A DNA stretch of 64,000 nucleotides from Aphis gossypii (Eukaryota; Arthropoda; Insecta; Hemiptera; Aphididae), in assembly GCF_020184175.1 (NCBI RefSeq), contig NC_065531.1:36973213-37037212 (forward strand), given 5' to 3'. Position 1 is the stretch's first letter. Each line of letters starts with the position of its first letter. The translations under genes and the position numbers were made by a program. Below, in pieces: positions 52,181 to 64,000 of the stretch. A model generated the notes under the pieces. That model was given only the letters and a program-made list of their open reading frames with translations. It had not been told where the DNA came from and made no database searches.

Positions 52181-52799
52181 GAAATTTCAAATGAATTTTA
52201 GTTTTGTTAACTATGAAATTGCCACATAGAATTTAAACAAAAGTATGATAATACAATAAATGAATATTATATTATGGATTAATGTTTGCAATTCTTGTTG
52301 TCGGGGACTGTATAATAGAATACACTAAAACACAATACATTTATAAAATTAAATTACCCAAGTTTTAAATTTTATATTATTGTACTATACTATTTAAATA
52401 TAACATATATAGTGAAGTTAAACACAATATAGAAAAGTCGGTTGTTTGATTCGTATGTTTTAAACAAACACAGTTTAAGTAAGTATCTGGAATATCCTAA
52501 CAGTTATATCATATATCTATATATTATATTAAGCCTTAATAGTAGGTAGACTAATTATGGTGTTTTTGATTGATTTTTTTAAAATATTTCAACATTCACT
52601 GAAAGGTACCTATATAATAATATGGTTGTATTGTATTAAACTACTAGATAATTTTACGAATGTGGCCTATGCATGCAAAAATAAATGCTATATACATTGG
52701 AAAAAAATCAATCGAACTGTGTAATCCGAACGTATATTTTCATCAGCAAAATATATAATCGTCAACGACTACTCTAAGATGCAATTTAATCCTTTGATA

Positions 52800-53610
52800 A
52801 CGATAAAATGCTCTTGTAGTTTCCTACCAGGGCACCGTCGATACATATATATATGAGTATAAATAATATAATATATTACGTGTGGAATGTCAAAGCGGTC
52901 GGCCACAAATTGACACCGCATTTACCGGGTCGGTAGATCAGATGTACGCGTGTGTATGTGTATGTCAAACAGTCTACCGTTTCGGCAATCCTACTTTGGG
53001 CTGGTAAAGTTTAGCTTGACGGTGCGGGCGGAGTAAGTCCGAGTGAACGTGTGCGGAAATAACTTACAGTCTATGTGTATAGGATATTGCACGTGCGACA
53101 AGACGAGTTTGTTGAGGTAGAATGTGAGTGGCCCACGTTTCGCAATCGATTCGGTTTTCGCGGATTGACGACGACAAAGTCAGAGTCTATACACATTCGT
53201 ACGTGCGAACGCGTGTAGATCGTCGGTAGTCGAATGCGTAACCGGTGGACGAATGGATGGAAGCAGGAGCGCTTCTAAATTATTCCAGCGATTTATATAG
53301 ACGAATAGTCCTTTCCCTACTCCAGATCCGTCCAAGAGGGAGTAGATGTGTGAGGACGAAATGACTTTGAGCGGCGATAAACTTTCAGGAGAGAGAACCG
53401 TTTCACGGTTAGTCGAAACTTCGAGCAAACTTCCAGGGTGGCAGCGGACCGTCGAAGTTTCCTGACGCAGAGTTTTCTCGGACACCGTAGTGCGGGGTTA
53501 ATCAGGATCCAGGCTAAGACCGGACCTAACAGCACCACGCCTCGGGCGACGGCGTGTCCATACAGGATTTAGGATTGTGCGCGCCTGACTCAAAGCATAA
53601 CCCTATACAG
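52800..53610. promoter_or_regulatory. Largest G+C-rich island of the window
   Basis: About 800 bases rich in CG. On the plus strand GGCGGA|GTAAGTCC at 53032/53033 is a strong donor-like site that could end a noncoding first exon. On the minus strand two overlapping frames (53180-53485 and 53317-53538) are open; one begins MVLLGPVLAWILINPALRC, which could pass for a signal peptide. No family is recognised in any frame. I read it as a promoter with first exon, direction uncertain. Confidence 0.35.
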
Positions 53611-55055
53611 CATTACATGGAAGGGATGAGAATATAATATAATATTTGTATCATATATTATTGTTAAAGGTGTTGTAACTACTTATGTTTTTGAACATGA
53701 ACATTTTTAGTCCAAACTTTTTCTGTGTATAATCAATACTTTACGTCTTTATAGATATTATATTCATTCTATAAAAGGATCCACTTGTAATTTCTAGTAT
53801 TTGCTAATAAATTGCACTGCTATCTTACCCTTTTGAAGAAATTTAAAATATCTTTAAGTTTTTAATTAAAATTTTTCATACGCTTATGCTGTATCATCCA
53901 ATAATAATATAATCATAATAAAATATGTTTCCCATTTAATTATACATATCAGCTTCAAAAATTAAAGCTATAGCTACTTTATTAGCCTTACGTTTCGTCT
54001 ATTCTATTTTATGGTCAAATTGTATACTAGTTGTGATACAATAACTCATGTTAATATTCCACTAAGAAAAAATAATAATATTTAATATTATGGATATATA
54101 CAAATTGTATGTTTACTTTATTATAAACATATATAATATTATTATTATATTATTATATTATATCGTAATATTTGAATATATATTTATATATTTTTTATCA
54201 TATTTATTAGGATAAACATTAATAAATTACGCTATTGGCTGATATATTTGTTTATTTTTATATAGCACAAGTTTTCTTTTATTAAAATAAATAATACATG
54301 TATATACTAATAATTTCTTTGATGTCTTTGTAAGATTTAGTATTTGTTTGTTTATGTTGCCTAAGTGATTAAAAGAAAAAATCGGGAATGTTATTTTGAT
54401 TACTGGCAGTTGCTGTTCTTCAGCATTCAATTTAAGAGATGTTTAATGGTCAATTGCGTATCTACTCTACAGGTTGTTCATCGGGTTGGGTTTTCCTTGG
54501 ACATGATAATATAACAGTTTTTGTACGTATCTGGTATGTCCTATCCTTAGACAAGTTATATTGCAATTAGCATTAATGCTAATAATTACTAACGCAGAAA
54601 TGTATATTATCCAAAACTATGCTAATATTAATATGTCTTTACGATATCATAACATATTAACTATTAACCTTCCGTATAATTACTCAAGTCGAAATAGTCT
54701 TGCTGCAGTTTTTCTGAACTTTAAACGATACGGTGTAATTTTATTACAATAATTATTATTATTCTGCAAATATTATGTTTATAGTGGTTGTAAAACGTTA
54801 ATTTCAGTAAAATTATAATTACTCAATAAAATTATTGTTTAAACCACAATAACCGCCGGTAGACATGCGGCTACTTTTTCTTCAACTCTACCGTCCTACT
54901 TATTCTGCTTAGTAGTTTTAAAATATAACAAAAACACCCCCCCCCCCTCATTTTTCGTTAAAAGATACTTTTTATGAATTTCTTATGTAGTAAGTTTTCT
55001 ATACATATTATAATACTATGAAAAAATATCCATGAATACATTAATTAGGTATATA
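53611..55055. other. A+T-rich, nothing identified
   Basis: Includes a run of eleven C at 54937-54947 and palindromic ATT/AAT simple sequence at about 54128-54170. No supported gene. Confidence 0.5.
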
Positions 55056-55985
55056 TATCGACGAGAACACTACTTTGGTATACGCATCATGTACATACAT
55101 GATACATTTATACATTGCGTTTGTGCAAACGATTTCCTTATTTTAGCCACATACAATATGTGTAAGCCGTCGGCATACCTCGCGTATTAATATTGAGCGC
55201 GTACACAACCTATACGCGATGGTCCTATATTACCTTTACGATGAAAAAAAAAAATAATAAACCGTAAAATCGATCCCGATAGATGCATTTCCGTCGGTTT
55301 ACGAATAATATTATTTACTTTTGCGGACGTGACACGTGGCATGGGTACGTTCGGTTTGGTTTTTCGTATACACCGTGCTCGGAAAACACGGGAAACCGTT
55401 AATTCCGTTTAACGCTACTATATATTGTTTCTATAAAAACACAATGAGAAGTATAATTATCACAGATATCTATTGTCGCGATACATACACTATGACATAT
55501 AGTATTAGACATATTATTATGTCTGTATATATAACGATAAGAATAATATACAATTTATTTTCATCGTATATTTGCAAGCCGCACAGCGCCCCGAATCAAT
55601 ATAGTCATCCGCGTGCAACGTGCGTTTCAAAGTTTTTCAGACCCTCTGTACACACTGTGCACATTGCACATGCATATCATTATTGGGCCTACTGTTGTAT
55701 ACGAAACGTTCACTATTTTATGCGCCGCTCCAGCACGCTCGCCGAAATATGTGGTCTGTGCGTAATCTTTTGTATTATAATATTATTGTACCTATACATT
55801 CGTCGTGCTTTCTGAATAGTAAGTTGTTACAATACCGGACGCGGGTGGGGCAAAAAATACTACTTCTTCGTATTATTATTTTTTTACATATATTACACCG
55901 AGCATGCTCAACCTCGCCTTCTCGCCCCCATGTATCCACATTGGCTGTATGAGGTAGGTAACACGGTTCACGTTGTTCTATTGCA
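55056..55985. promoter_or_regulatory. CG-containing block with long chance frames
   Basis: More CG than its flanks. A plus frame open over about 160 codons (55336-55815) starts at GTG, not ATG, is Tyr/Ile/His-rich and has no motif; the overlapping frame at 55620-55952 competes with it. Regulatory or noncoding transcribed sequence is more likely than a gene. Confidence 0.25.
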
Positions 55986-57060
55986 GTCGTTTAGATAATT
56001 ACGATTACGAATATTTTACAATACATAGTATGCACTACTTAAGCGTTTGAATCGTTTATACTGAAGTTCCAACGTGTAATTCAAAAAACTGTTGATAAAA
56101 TAGTATTGTTATTAATGAATATTAATATACAAGTTCAAATAAGGTTACTGCTTGATCAGTTTTAAATTATGATTAAAAAATTTAATCGGTTTTAGCATTA
56201 AACACATATTATATACTCTTATTAACATTTAATACCTACTTTAAACTTATTCAATAATAGTTGAGCATTTAGAGTATTAAAACTGAAACGAAAATATATG
56301 AAGTTGAAGTAACCAGATAAAAATCGTGTAAAAGAAGTAGATACAAACATTTGAAAGTTCGTCCGACGGGAGTGATCAATCTGATTTAATCTTTTTTATA
56401 GCTAGAAAGATTTGTTACACCCATCATTGTTTAGTAAATTACCTGCAATTCTTACAAATTTATCAAGGAGATACTAAAATTAAAAGAAAAAATCTATATA
56501 TTTATAATTGTACGATATCATAATAATATTATTACATACTTATATTAGAACTAAATTATAAATAATAGTAGTGGAAATTTGGGTTTATTATTATAGGATA
56601 TACACAATAAGTAAATGTTGATAATTATTAACAATTTATTAAAAAGTGGGACATTCAGTAAAATCTTCAACAGTTGTGTACATACACATTTTTTATACAC
56701 ATCGACACCGTAGCATCAACGGTCATAGAAGGTATCAGAAAATGTATAAATATAAACTTAAAATTAGAATTGTAATTGATTACATCATTGTTTTATATTT
56801 CTCGATATAATATATTGATCATTTTTATATATTTGAGAAGTTAGCATTATAGGCAATTAACTGTTAAACCAAATCTGATAGAGTTCGAACTAATGATTAC
56901 TTGAAACTTTTATTTAATTATAAAGGTATTTTATTATTCTAGTTTTTGCGACTATAATAAATTACTAAAATGATGCACAGTTTTTATGACAATGAATAAA
57001 ACAATTTTAAATTGGAAATTAAATTAAAGTTTTTTATTAATTGCATTATAATAAAAAAAA
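55986..57060. other. A+T-rich, nothing identified
   Basis: No supported gene or element. Confidence 0.5.
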
Positions 57061-57456
57061 AGTCAAGTGGCACTCGGGGACTGCCGCGATAAAGCTATTG
57101 CAGTATTACATATTAACACGAAATAAGAAGTTAATAAAATTTAATAAAAAAAATAATAATAATAATATAATATAATATTATTATATTATTATATTATTTT
57201 TATTATTATACTGTATATCGTCGCTGAAACTGCAACACCGCATATCTCAAGATTTGACAAAATGCATTTGTTTTGTTGGTAGATAACAGTGAATAATATT
57301 AAACTAAAATAATAAATAAATGATAACGATTATTATTATTATTATTTTATTTTCGGTAACCATGGTAACAATTAACGGGTAACGGTCACGCTTTTTCGTT
57401 ACGAAAAATATATTTTCAGTCACCACGCCTGCGATAAAAGCTATGCAATAGCTTAA
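57061..57456. repeat. Possible nonautonomous element with repeated GCGATAAA-GCTAT ends
   Basis: GGCACTCGGGGACTGCCGCG at about 57069 with GCGATAAAGCTATTGCAG is echoed at about 57430 by TGCGATAAAAGCTATGCAAT. Between them lies an AT-only palindromic core (about 57140-57210). The layout suggests a short transposable element or two related insertions, but ends and duplications are not clear. Confidence 0.35.
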
Positions 57457-60400
57457 AAATAAAAATTAAAAAAAAATAAAAATGTGATTTTATAAATTAT
57501 ACATTTTAATATTTAATTTAATATTTTAAATATATTTATTTATTTTTAAATTTGGGTTTTATCTATTGATGTGCTTAACTGAAATACATTTTGAAATGTT
57601 TACTTGTACACTTTTTTTGTATAGGTTGTGTAAATTGTAGATACAAAATAAATAATTTAAATACTGTAAGTTTACATTTAATACACTTAGAATTATTCCT
57701 ACATTACCCAAGTATTAATTATACATTTGGTGAAAATTATTTTCAGTCGTTTTTGGAAATCAATTGTTATCCTATTACTATTCTCAATTGTTCTCTTAAA
57801 AAAATTTCTTTATAAGATCACTCCATAATAATATACGAGTATCATCACACATTGCCATAAATAATAATAATTAATAATATGAGAAACAATATAAAAAGAT
57901 ATTTAGAAGAGACATAATGGATGAATATGTAAATAACCAAACATTTTTCTTAAATTTTTTGGTAAAATATTATCACAACTATGATAACCGAAATTTAATT
58001 TATGAAATTAGCTTTTATAAATAGTGGTTTAAATTATTATTGTTGGATTCCATCAATGAATGGTCTCCCTTAACCTAACCTGCAACCCAATCAACTAAAA
58101 TTTGAAACCGCAATTCGGCTGTGGCCAAATCAAGAACTCTGGTTGACGCAACATTTTGTCATGTTTTCCATTTAATTTGTTGTTCATTTTTTTTAAATTT
58201 TCAATTCAACTTAGTTCTTTTAAACACCCATTCAAATCTTGACAAGTACTTGAAACTCAATTTTGTAAGACCAAGTTGTTTTTCTTAGAAAACTTACGTG
58301 CTCGCTTATTTATATACTGTATTTTATTCACGTACACACACATTATATATATTTTATAATAAGTATTTCATTTATGTACTCGTTATTATTAATCGAACGC
58401 TACGAACATATGAACTTAGAGCGTAATCTAAATTAAATAATGTTAAATTATTTATCTCTACGGGTATGACATGACCACGGAGTTATTTAATTTTCCAATT
58501 ATCTGTTTATATAATATCGACATTTTTCAGTTAAATATACACTCGTGTGTACCGAATTGATATCGTTTCGAGAATAAACGTCACATTAAGTATGTTTGGT
58601 GAAAGTTTATTTTAATGACCTCTGTGTGCGGAATACTTGAAAATTTCATGGACTAAATACAATTTGTTGGTTATATAATGTCTATAACAAATTTAATACA
58701 GCATACAATTTACGAATCGAAATAATATTGTATTCTGTTTTTTTTTTTTTTTTTTTTTTGAGGGGTGGGAGAAGATTTTAATGTACAAGTCACTATATTT
58801 TACTCATATTAAGAGCAAAAAAAAAAAATCATCATACTAATTGTATAAACTGATTATGCATCATACATAGTATTATTTTTATATTATTATTTCACACGAA
58901 ATTTTCATAAGATAATTTTGATAATTTATTATGTTTTATTTTTTTTTATGTATATAAATATATGTTATAAACTAAATTTTCTCGATAAAAATGAATCAAC
59001 ATAAAATACGATACTATATTGGTGTATCTCAATTTATTTAATTTTATATACCTCAGTTCATGGAGAAATCAGTATCGGTGTACTTCACTCTATGAACTAA
59101 TTAGACCGAAAGGGACAATCTGCCTGTGACGGATTTGATATAGCTCTATAAGTTTATTTTCAAACATAGTTTAACTATTCTCTAAACATAATTTTAAGTT
59201 ATCAAAAAACAAAAAACCCTTTCCTAAAGTAAATATTTTTTTTCTATTTTTTATCATTATCTCTTTTTCAATGTTTAGCTCTTTTTATTAAAAGCACATT
59301 TTTAATTCAATATTTCAAAGCAAAGTATTTTAAAATAAAAATACTTCAACTCGTAGATATATAAAAATTAACTTTTTAAGTTTATGAGTTGTAAGTATTT
59401 ATATTTTTGATGTGACAAGTTTTGTGGTATTAAATGGTACCCCTTAAAATGTTATTTCACCACAACTTTGTTTATGTAAACTTGAAATACTTATAGTCCT
59501 AATAAGCTACTTGTCCAACATTTGATTTTTAAATTTAAATAATCCGAATAATATTCTTTATATTAATGCTATAAATTTTAAAATGTTTGTTACTCAATAT
59601 GATAACAATTAATTATTTTGCGAAAATCTTGTTTGTAATGACTTTAAGTTATGTAAAAAATATATTTTCAAAAACGATATTATTTTTTGAAAATTACGTT
59701 AAATGGAATAAAATATAATATAATATCCCGTATGTGTATAAATGGCACTTGTATATAATATTATAATATTATATTATAATCACTTTTTAAAATTCAAATC
59801 AGAATAATTTATGAATTCTGAACACTGAATACATAAACAATTTCAGAGTGATTTTAATAGGATTCGAATATATGCGTGTAATAAGTCACACGTCTCATAA
59901 CTTTGAAACTACACATATGTTACTAATATTACATCGAGCAACTGTAATAATATAATATATTCCCTGAACGATGTGCGATAACATGGCGTTAAATTAATTT
60001 TTATAATTCAGTGAACTTCGGTTCTTGTCTGAGTCATAAATGTGTTTTTTGTACTATAATAATGATATAGCTGCCACTATTACAGAGTTTAATAACTTTG
60101 GAAAAAAAAAAAAAACAAACACGTCATAATATACTATATTAGATAAATAAGTATACATGTTATAAAAATAAAATTGTGTCTTATAATATTATGAGTGTCA
60201 TGACTCACGGTTATCTATATATATAATAGTCAATACTATAAATTACTAAACATTTTGAATCTTATGTTCTAAAATAAAAATGACCGATTTTGAATATAAA
60301 GAACGTGTTTAAAACAGTTGGCCAACACCAAAATAAAAAAAAAAAAAAAAATCGTTTTTTCACTAAATTGAATATATTATTTGGTTAAGAATTCAATATA

Positions 60401-60940
60401 TTTTCCAGATAAGTATACACTATACAGATATAAAAATAACTAGGAATAATATTGTAAAAGTCCGTTACTTATATTTGCTTTGGCAATTGTTCCGGAAGAT
60501 GATGTCATAAACGTATTAAATACATTTTATTATTTCATTAAAATTAGATATTACAGTTATAATAATGAAGGTGGTCTGGAAAAACTTATCACTTAATTTG
60601 AGAATACATCATGGATAGGTCGTTCAAATAGCCGTGGAATGATATTTCTTAGATTTTTATTTTTTTATTTCATTATGAAACTGCTATACGTCTATATCTT
60701 TTTAACTTCAAACCTAGAAGGCTATAGAACTATAGAACAAATAATTATATTGAAAGGCAACAGAAAGGTTTCAATATTAAATTCATGTTATTGAACAATA
60801 TTATGAACATTTATTGCAGCTATTCAATAAAAAAACAAAAGTTTAAAGGAAATGAAAATAAATCAGTTTATTTCGAATTCAAACCATACACACAATTTAA
60901 AAGGGATACACTCAAAAACTTAATTGATGACTACTTAAAT
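57457..60940. other. A+T-rich, nothing identified
   Basis: Holds a 22-base T run followed by GAGGGGTGGG (58738-58769). Segment 58070-58300 is slightly more complex and could be an old transposon piece, but I could not assign it. No supported gene. Confidence 0.5.
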
Positions 60941-60943
60941 AAA

Positions 60944-60990
60944 GGGACAAACTAGAATACCTTAAGGGTATTGATTATAATTCATCATAA
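60944..60990 (+). repeat. Direct repeat, left copy, flanking the foldback element
   Basis: AGGGACAAACTAGAA and the following TATT...TATAATTCAT recur at 61824-61868 on the other side of the palindrome, with differences in between. Confidence 0.7.
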
Positions 60991-61041
60991 TATCAAATTT
61001 AAATATTGTAATAACAGTATATAATTTATATATATATTCTA

Positions 61042-61752
61042 CAGTGTGATCACGCTAAGAGGTATCAAAAAATATTTTAGTTCGGTGACCTTGTATTGAA
61101 ATGGGGTTTTCGCTGAATGAAAGACAGTGTTTAAATATACATTTTCAAATAAATTTCAAATTTCAACACTTTTAAAACGTGTATGCGCGATAAAACTTAC
61201 TTTTTTAAATTGGTGTAACCAATTTATTTTTTACGAACTCTAATAGAATAATTTTTTCTTAACAATTTTTGCATAAAAAGTTTTTTTCTAATTACAAAAT
61301 TGGAATATGAAATTCAACGATGAAATTTCAATTTAATATTTAGAAATAATTATTTTTTGACGAAATTTAAACTAAATTTAACTTATTTTTACTTGAAAAT
61401 CAAAATAATAAAACCCATATTATTAAATATCTGTTTATACACAAATAACATATCAAATAAGTTAAATTTTGTTTAAATGTAGTCAAAAAATAATTATTCC
61501 TAAACATTAAATTGAAATTTCATCATTGAATTTCATATTCCAATTTTGTAATTAAAAATCCGAATCTGTAAAAAAAGAAATTGGTGTTCCTATTTAAAAA
61601 AAATAAGTTGTATCGCGCATGTGTGTATTGCAAGAGTTAAAAATTGTGAATTTATCTAAGTACTATTTTTCATTCAGTGAAAATCCCATTTCAATACAAG
61701 GTCATCGAATTAAAATATTTAGTGGTACCTACCTCTTAGCGTGATCACACTG
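61042..61752. mobile_element. Long palindromic foldback element, TA-flanked (Tc1/mariner-like MITE)
   Basis: Starts CAGTGTGATCACGCTAAGAG and ends with its inverse, CTCTTAGCGTGATCACACTG, flanked by TA on both sides. The inverted similarity continues almost to the centre: GACCTTGTATTGAAATGGG, TTTCAACACTTTTAA-type, ATGAAATTTCAATTTAAT and AAATAATTATTTTTTGAC all have inverse partners. The arms are therefore about 330 bases around a small middle at about 61400-61440. TA duplication and CAGTG ends suggest mobilisation by a Tc1/mariner-type transposase. No coding capacity. Confidence 0.92.
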
Positions 61753-61823
61753 TATTATACTATTTATATATTAATGTTTACATATTGTATGTGTATTATT
61801 TTTATTATTAACTAGGAAAATAT

Positions 61824-61868
61824 AGGGACAAACTAGAAAACGTAAAAGATATTATGTATAATTCATTG
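61824..61868 (+). repeat. Direct repeat, right copy, flanking the foldback element
   Basis: AGGGACAAACTAGAA followed by TATTATGTATAATTCAT, matching 60944-60990. Confidence 0.7.
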
Positions 61869-61880
61869 CGTACGTATACC

Positions 61881-61913
<33 letters not shown>
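61881..61913. repeat. (TAT)n microsatellite
   Basis: Eleven uninterrupted TAT units. Confidence 0.95.
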
Positions 61914-62317
61914 CGTATTTGATATTGGAGTTTAAAATATTATAAAGTTTAATCTTAAGTTAAAAAATAAATAACATTTCAAAAAAAGTATTTGCTTTAA
62001 ATGTTTTTGCTTTTGAAACATTTTACTACCTATTTTTAGTTTCGCAATATTTAACTTAAATGTCTTAAGCATATTATGTCTAACGTTCGATGAAATATAA
62101 TAATGCATTATACACTATTTATATATAATGTAGAAAATACAATTTATGTTTATATTAATTATAAAGTTATGTTGTTTTGAACAATGTATGAATTCAGCAA
62201 CTTTATACTGCCGCTAGTTAAAAGTTACATCGCCTGTCGATGAAAACCCGTGTTTCAGTCGATTAACTGGAAAATTTAATTGAAAATTGTTTTCATATTT
62301 TATGAAAATAATTACAG

Positions 62318-62379
62318 CTCCACCGGGCAGCAAATATAATGTTCACAAACTGAATAATACTCTTCGTCTAACACGATGA
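62318..62379 (+). CDS. Candidate small terminal exon, plus strand (unrecognised)
   Basis: ATAATTACAG ending at 62317 is followed by a frame (first two bases completing a codon) reading PPGSKYNVHKLNNTLRLTR and TGA at 62377-62379. The sequence is more complex than its flanks. It needs an upstream exon ending one base into a codon; none was found. It could equally be chance. Confidence 0.2.
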
Positions 62380-64000
62380 TTACCGCACCGTATGTTGAGT
62401 TTATTATTATACTTCAATATCGTAGTGTTTTATTACAAACATTTAATGAAATGTTTTATGCTACCTACATATCATTACAAGCATAAAGTTTTATTTATTA
62501 TTTGAAGCCAATTGTTTATGGTTTTTTTTTTCAATTCAGTTAATCATCGAAGCGTATCATTAATCCATTCGGTTCGAAAATTATTGTTTTACATATTTTA
62601 TATTAAGTTGAATTATTTATCCGAAGTTTTATTGCGGTCAAAATGAGTTAATTGTACATGATATTATGGTCGATTTAGTAGGGCTATTATTATCTTAAAT
62701 GCAATTGAGTAACGTAGGTTGAACATTGTTTCATCCAATTTCTCACTAGCACAAACTCCAAGTACCAATATTTCTTTCACTTGGTTTCACAAAAGTTTAA
62801 CGATCATTACAAAAAGTTTGATATTTTGTTCAATATTTTTTTTAATTTTTAAATTAAATTTTTGTATTAAAATTTAATCAAATTATTACAAATAATACAA
62901 GGTTAGATTAAAAAAGCATTTTCATAATTTTTCTAAACAACTTAAAAAAAAAAAAAAAATGAAACAACAAATTTTGTAGATTTATAACACAGTTTATAAG
63001 TATGCATTAAAACCAATTTTAGAGTTTTATTATCTATCGTCCTTATAATAATTAATAAAGAAACTAAATAATAATCTGAATAATCTAAAATAATAATTTG
63101 ACAGTGATTCACTAAACATACTAAGCATGATCACCATCTCCATTTTTCTTCTACTAATAAATTTATATGATATCTGATTTTTGTAATTTTTTCAATAAAA
63201 ACTTAATGTAAAGACATATTTTCAAATTCTTATTTTTTTTTTATATATATTATCACGAAAGGAATATATTGTGGCCACACAAACTTATATTTTTCAAATG
63301 AGATAATTTTTTTACACTGTGAATTATTTAGTGCATACGTTTTTTGAAATTTTAATATACGTAATTTAAAATTCAAACGAGTAGTTTCTCAATTATTAAA
63401 AATTTTATACCTCAAATAATAGTTTATAAAAACGGTTTTAAAAAAAAAAAAGTTTTCATATAAAAAAAAAAAAAATGAAGTTTGTGTTTCTACAAGACAT
63501 TTGTTAAGTAGTATAATAACATTTTAAGAATTTTAAAAGATATTCTTCTTTAAGTTTACTAAATTTAAAGATTGTAAAAATCAGATTTTTAAATAATTGT
63601 ATTATTAGGAGTGAACACTATATTATTCTGTATACTATATGGTAAACAATTATTAATTTCTCCAGGGAAGTAATACCTGTATGTATTTTGTATATAAATT
63701 TGCAACACCATTGATTAGGCTACGGGCATGCCAATGAGTATTATTATCCGTCCCGTTCTATGTGCTTTTAAACTGTCTAAAATATTAAGGGCTGTGACCG
63801 TGATAGACCACAAAGGATTTCGGTCACTGTTGATTCGTTGTTGTGCACGAGAAGAATGCGAATTTTAATCACGCGTTCCACAGAGATCCAAATACTTCAC
63901 TGCAGTGGAACGGTGCATATAATTCACTAGGCAGTGATAATGAGATGGGACGGTGGTATGCGTTATTATATTATTATATGCACATATGTTTAAATAATAT
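62380..64000. other. A+T-rich to the right edge
   Basis: Long A/T runs. The last 300 bases (from about 63700) have higher G+C, with short inverted pairs (CGTTCCAC/GTGGAACG at 63874 and 63905; GTGACCG/CGGTCAC at about 63795 and 63821). They may be the edge of another CG-richer block. No gene supported. Confidence 0.5.

Noticed and set aside
55336..55815. Open frame of about 160 codons on the plus strand
   Set aside because: It begins at GTG rather than ATG. The first ATG lies 36 codons in. It has no motif, is Tyr/Ile-rich and overlaps another open frame, so chance in CG-containing sequence is more likely.
57138..57212. AT-only palindromic stretch considered as a separate hairpin element
   Set aside because: Simple AAT/ATT sequence is self-complementary by nature; similar runs occur throughout the window.
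58070..58300. Slightly more complex segment with AACCTAACCT
   Set aside because: Only two telomere-like units and no transposon or coding motif that I could confirm.

Overview
The window looks like a piece of an insect nuclear genome, most probably an aphid. This is inferred from the strong A+T richness (about 70% or more by eye), the many ATAATATTATA-type stretches, the intron-containing protein gene with GT..AG borders, the jockey-type retrotransposon remnants, and a dispersed repeat whose wording resembles common aphid repeats as I remember them. No database search was possible.

Only one gene can be read with confidence. At 760-2886 (+) there are four exons of a secreted pancreatic-lipase-family enzyme. 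They hold the GxSxG nucleophile motif, the GLDPA aspartate, the CDH histidine and the family's usual C-terminal end. The N-terminal exons lie upstream of the window. The lid between its two cysteines is only 8 residues, which is closer to phospholipase A1-type members than to true triacylglycerol lipases.

The remaining 61 kb is gene-poor. It holds: (1) a minus-strand, broken jockey-like ORF1 at about 9995-10980; (2) an internally deleted jockey-like element at 37738-39258 with a poly(A) tail and a perfect 10-bp target-site duplication; (3) a nearly perfect long palindrome (foldback element, 711 bp, TA-flanked) at 61042-61752, itself inside a diverged 50-bp direct repeat; (4) at least six full or partial copies of one dispersed repeat family at about 19.3, 33.1, 35.3, 37.3, 46.9 and 50.4 kb, in both orientations; (5) isolated termini resembling hAT-type elements near 11.65, 26.64, 28.46 and 30.14 kb; and (6) many microsatellites and homopolymer runs.

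Several islands richer in G+C and CG dinucleotides stand out (about 4.8-5.4, 8.2-9.0, 16.8-17.4, 20.2-20.8, 22.6-23.1, 24.6-24.8, 36.35-36.8, 42.35-42.7, 48.7-48.9, 52.8-53.6 and 55.1-56.0 kb). Their open frames overlap on several strands and match no family I know. They are better candidates for promoters, enhancers or noncoding first exons, perhaps of genes with long introns, than for protein genes. Four places look like orphan exons: 17109-17219 (+, strong GTAAGT donor), about 16776-17100 (-, strong acceptor), 48206-48344 (-, acceptor, stop and poly(A) signal) and 62318-62379 (+, acceptor then stop). The 17.1 kb locus also contains a 20-bp imperfect hairpin that folds better as minus-strand RNA and could be a small-RNA precursor. 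No tRNA, rRNA, CRISPR or clearly new multi-gene system was seen.
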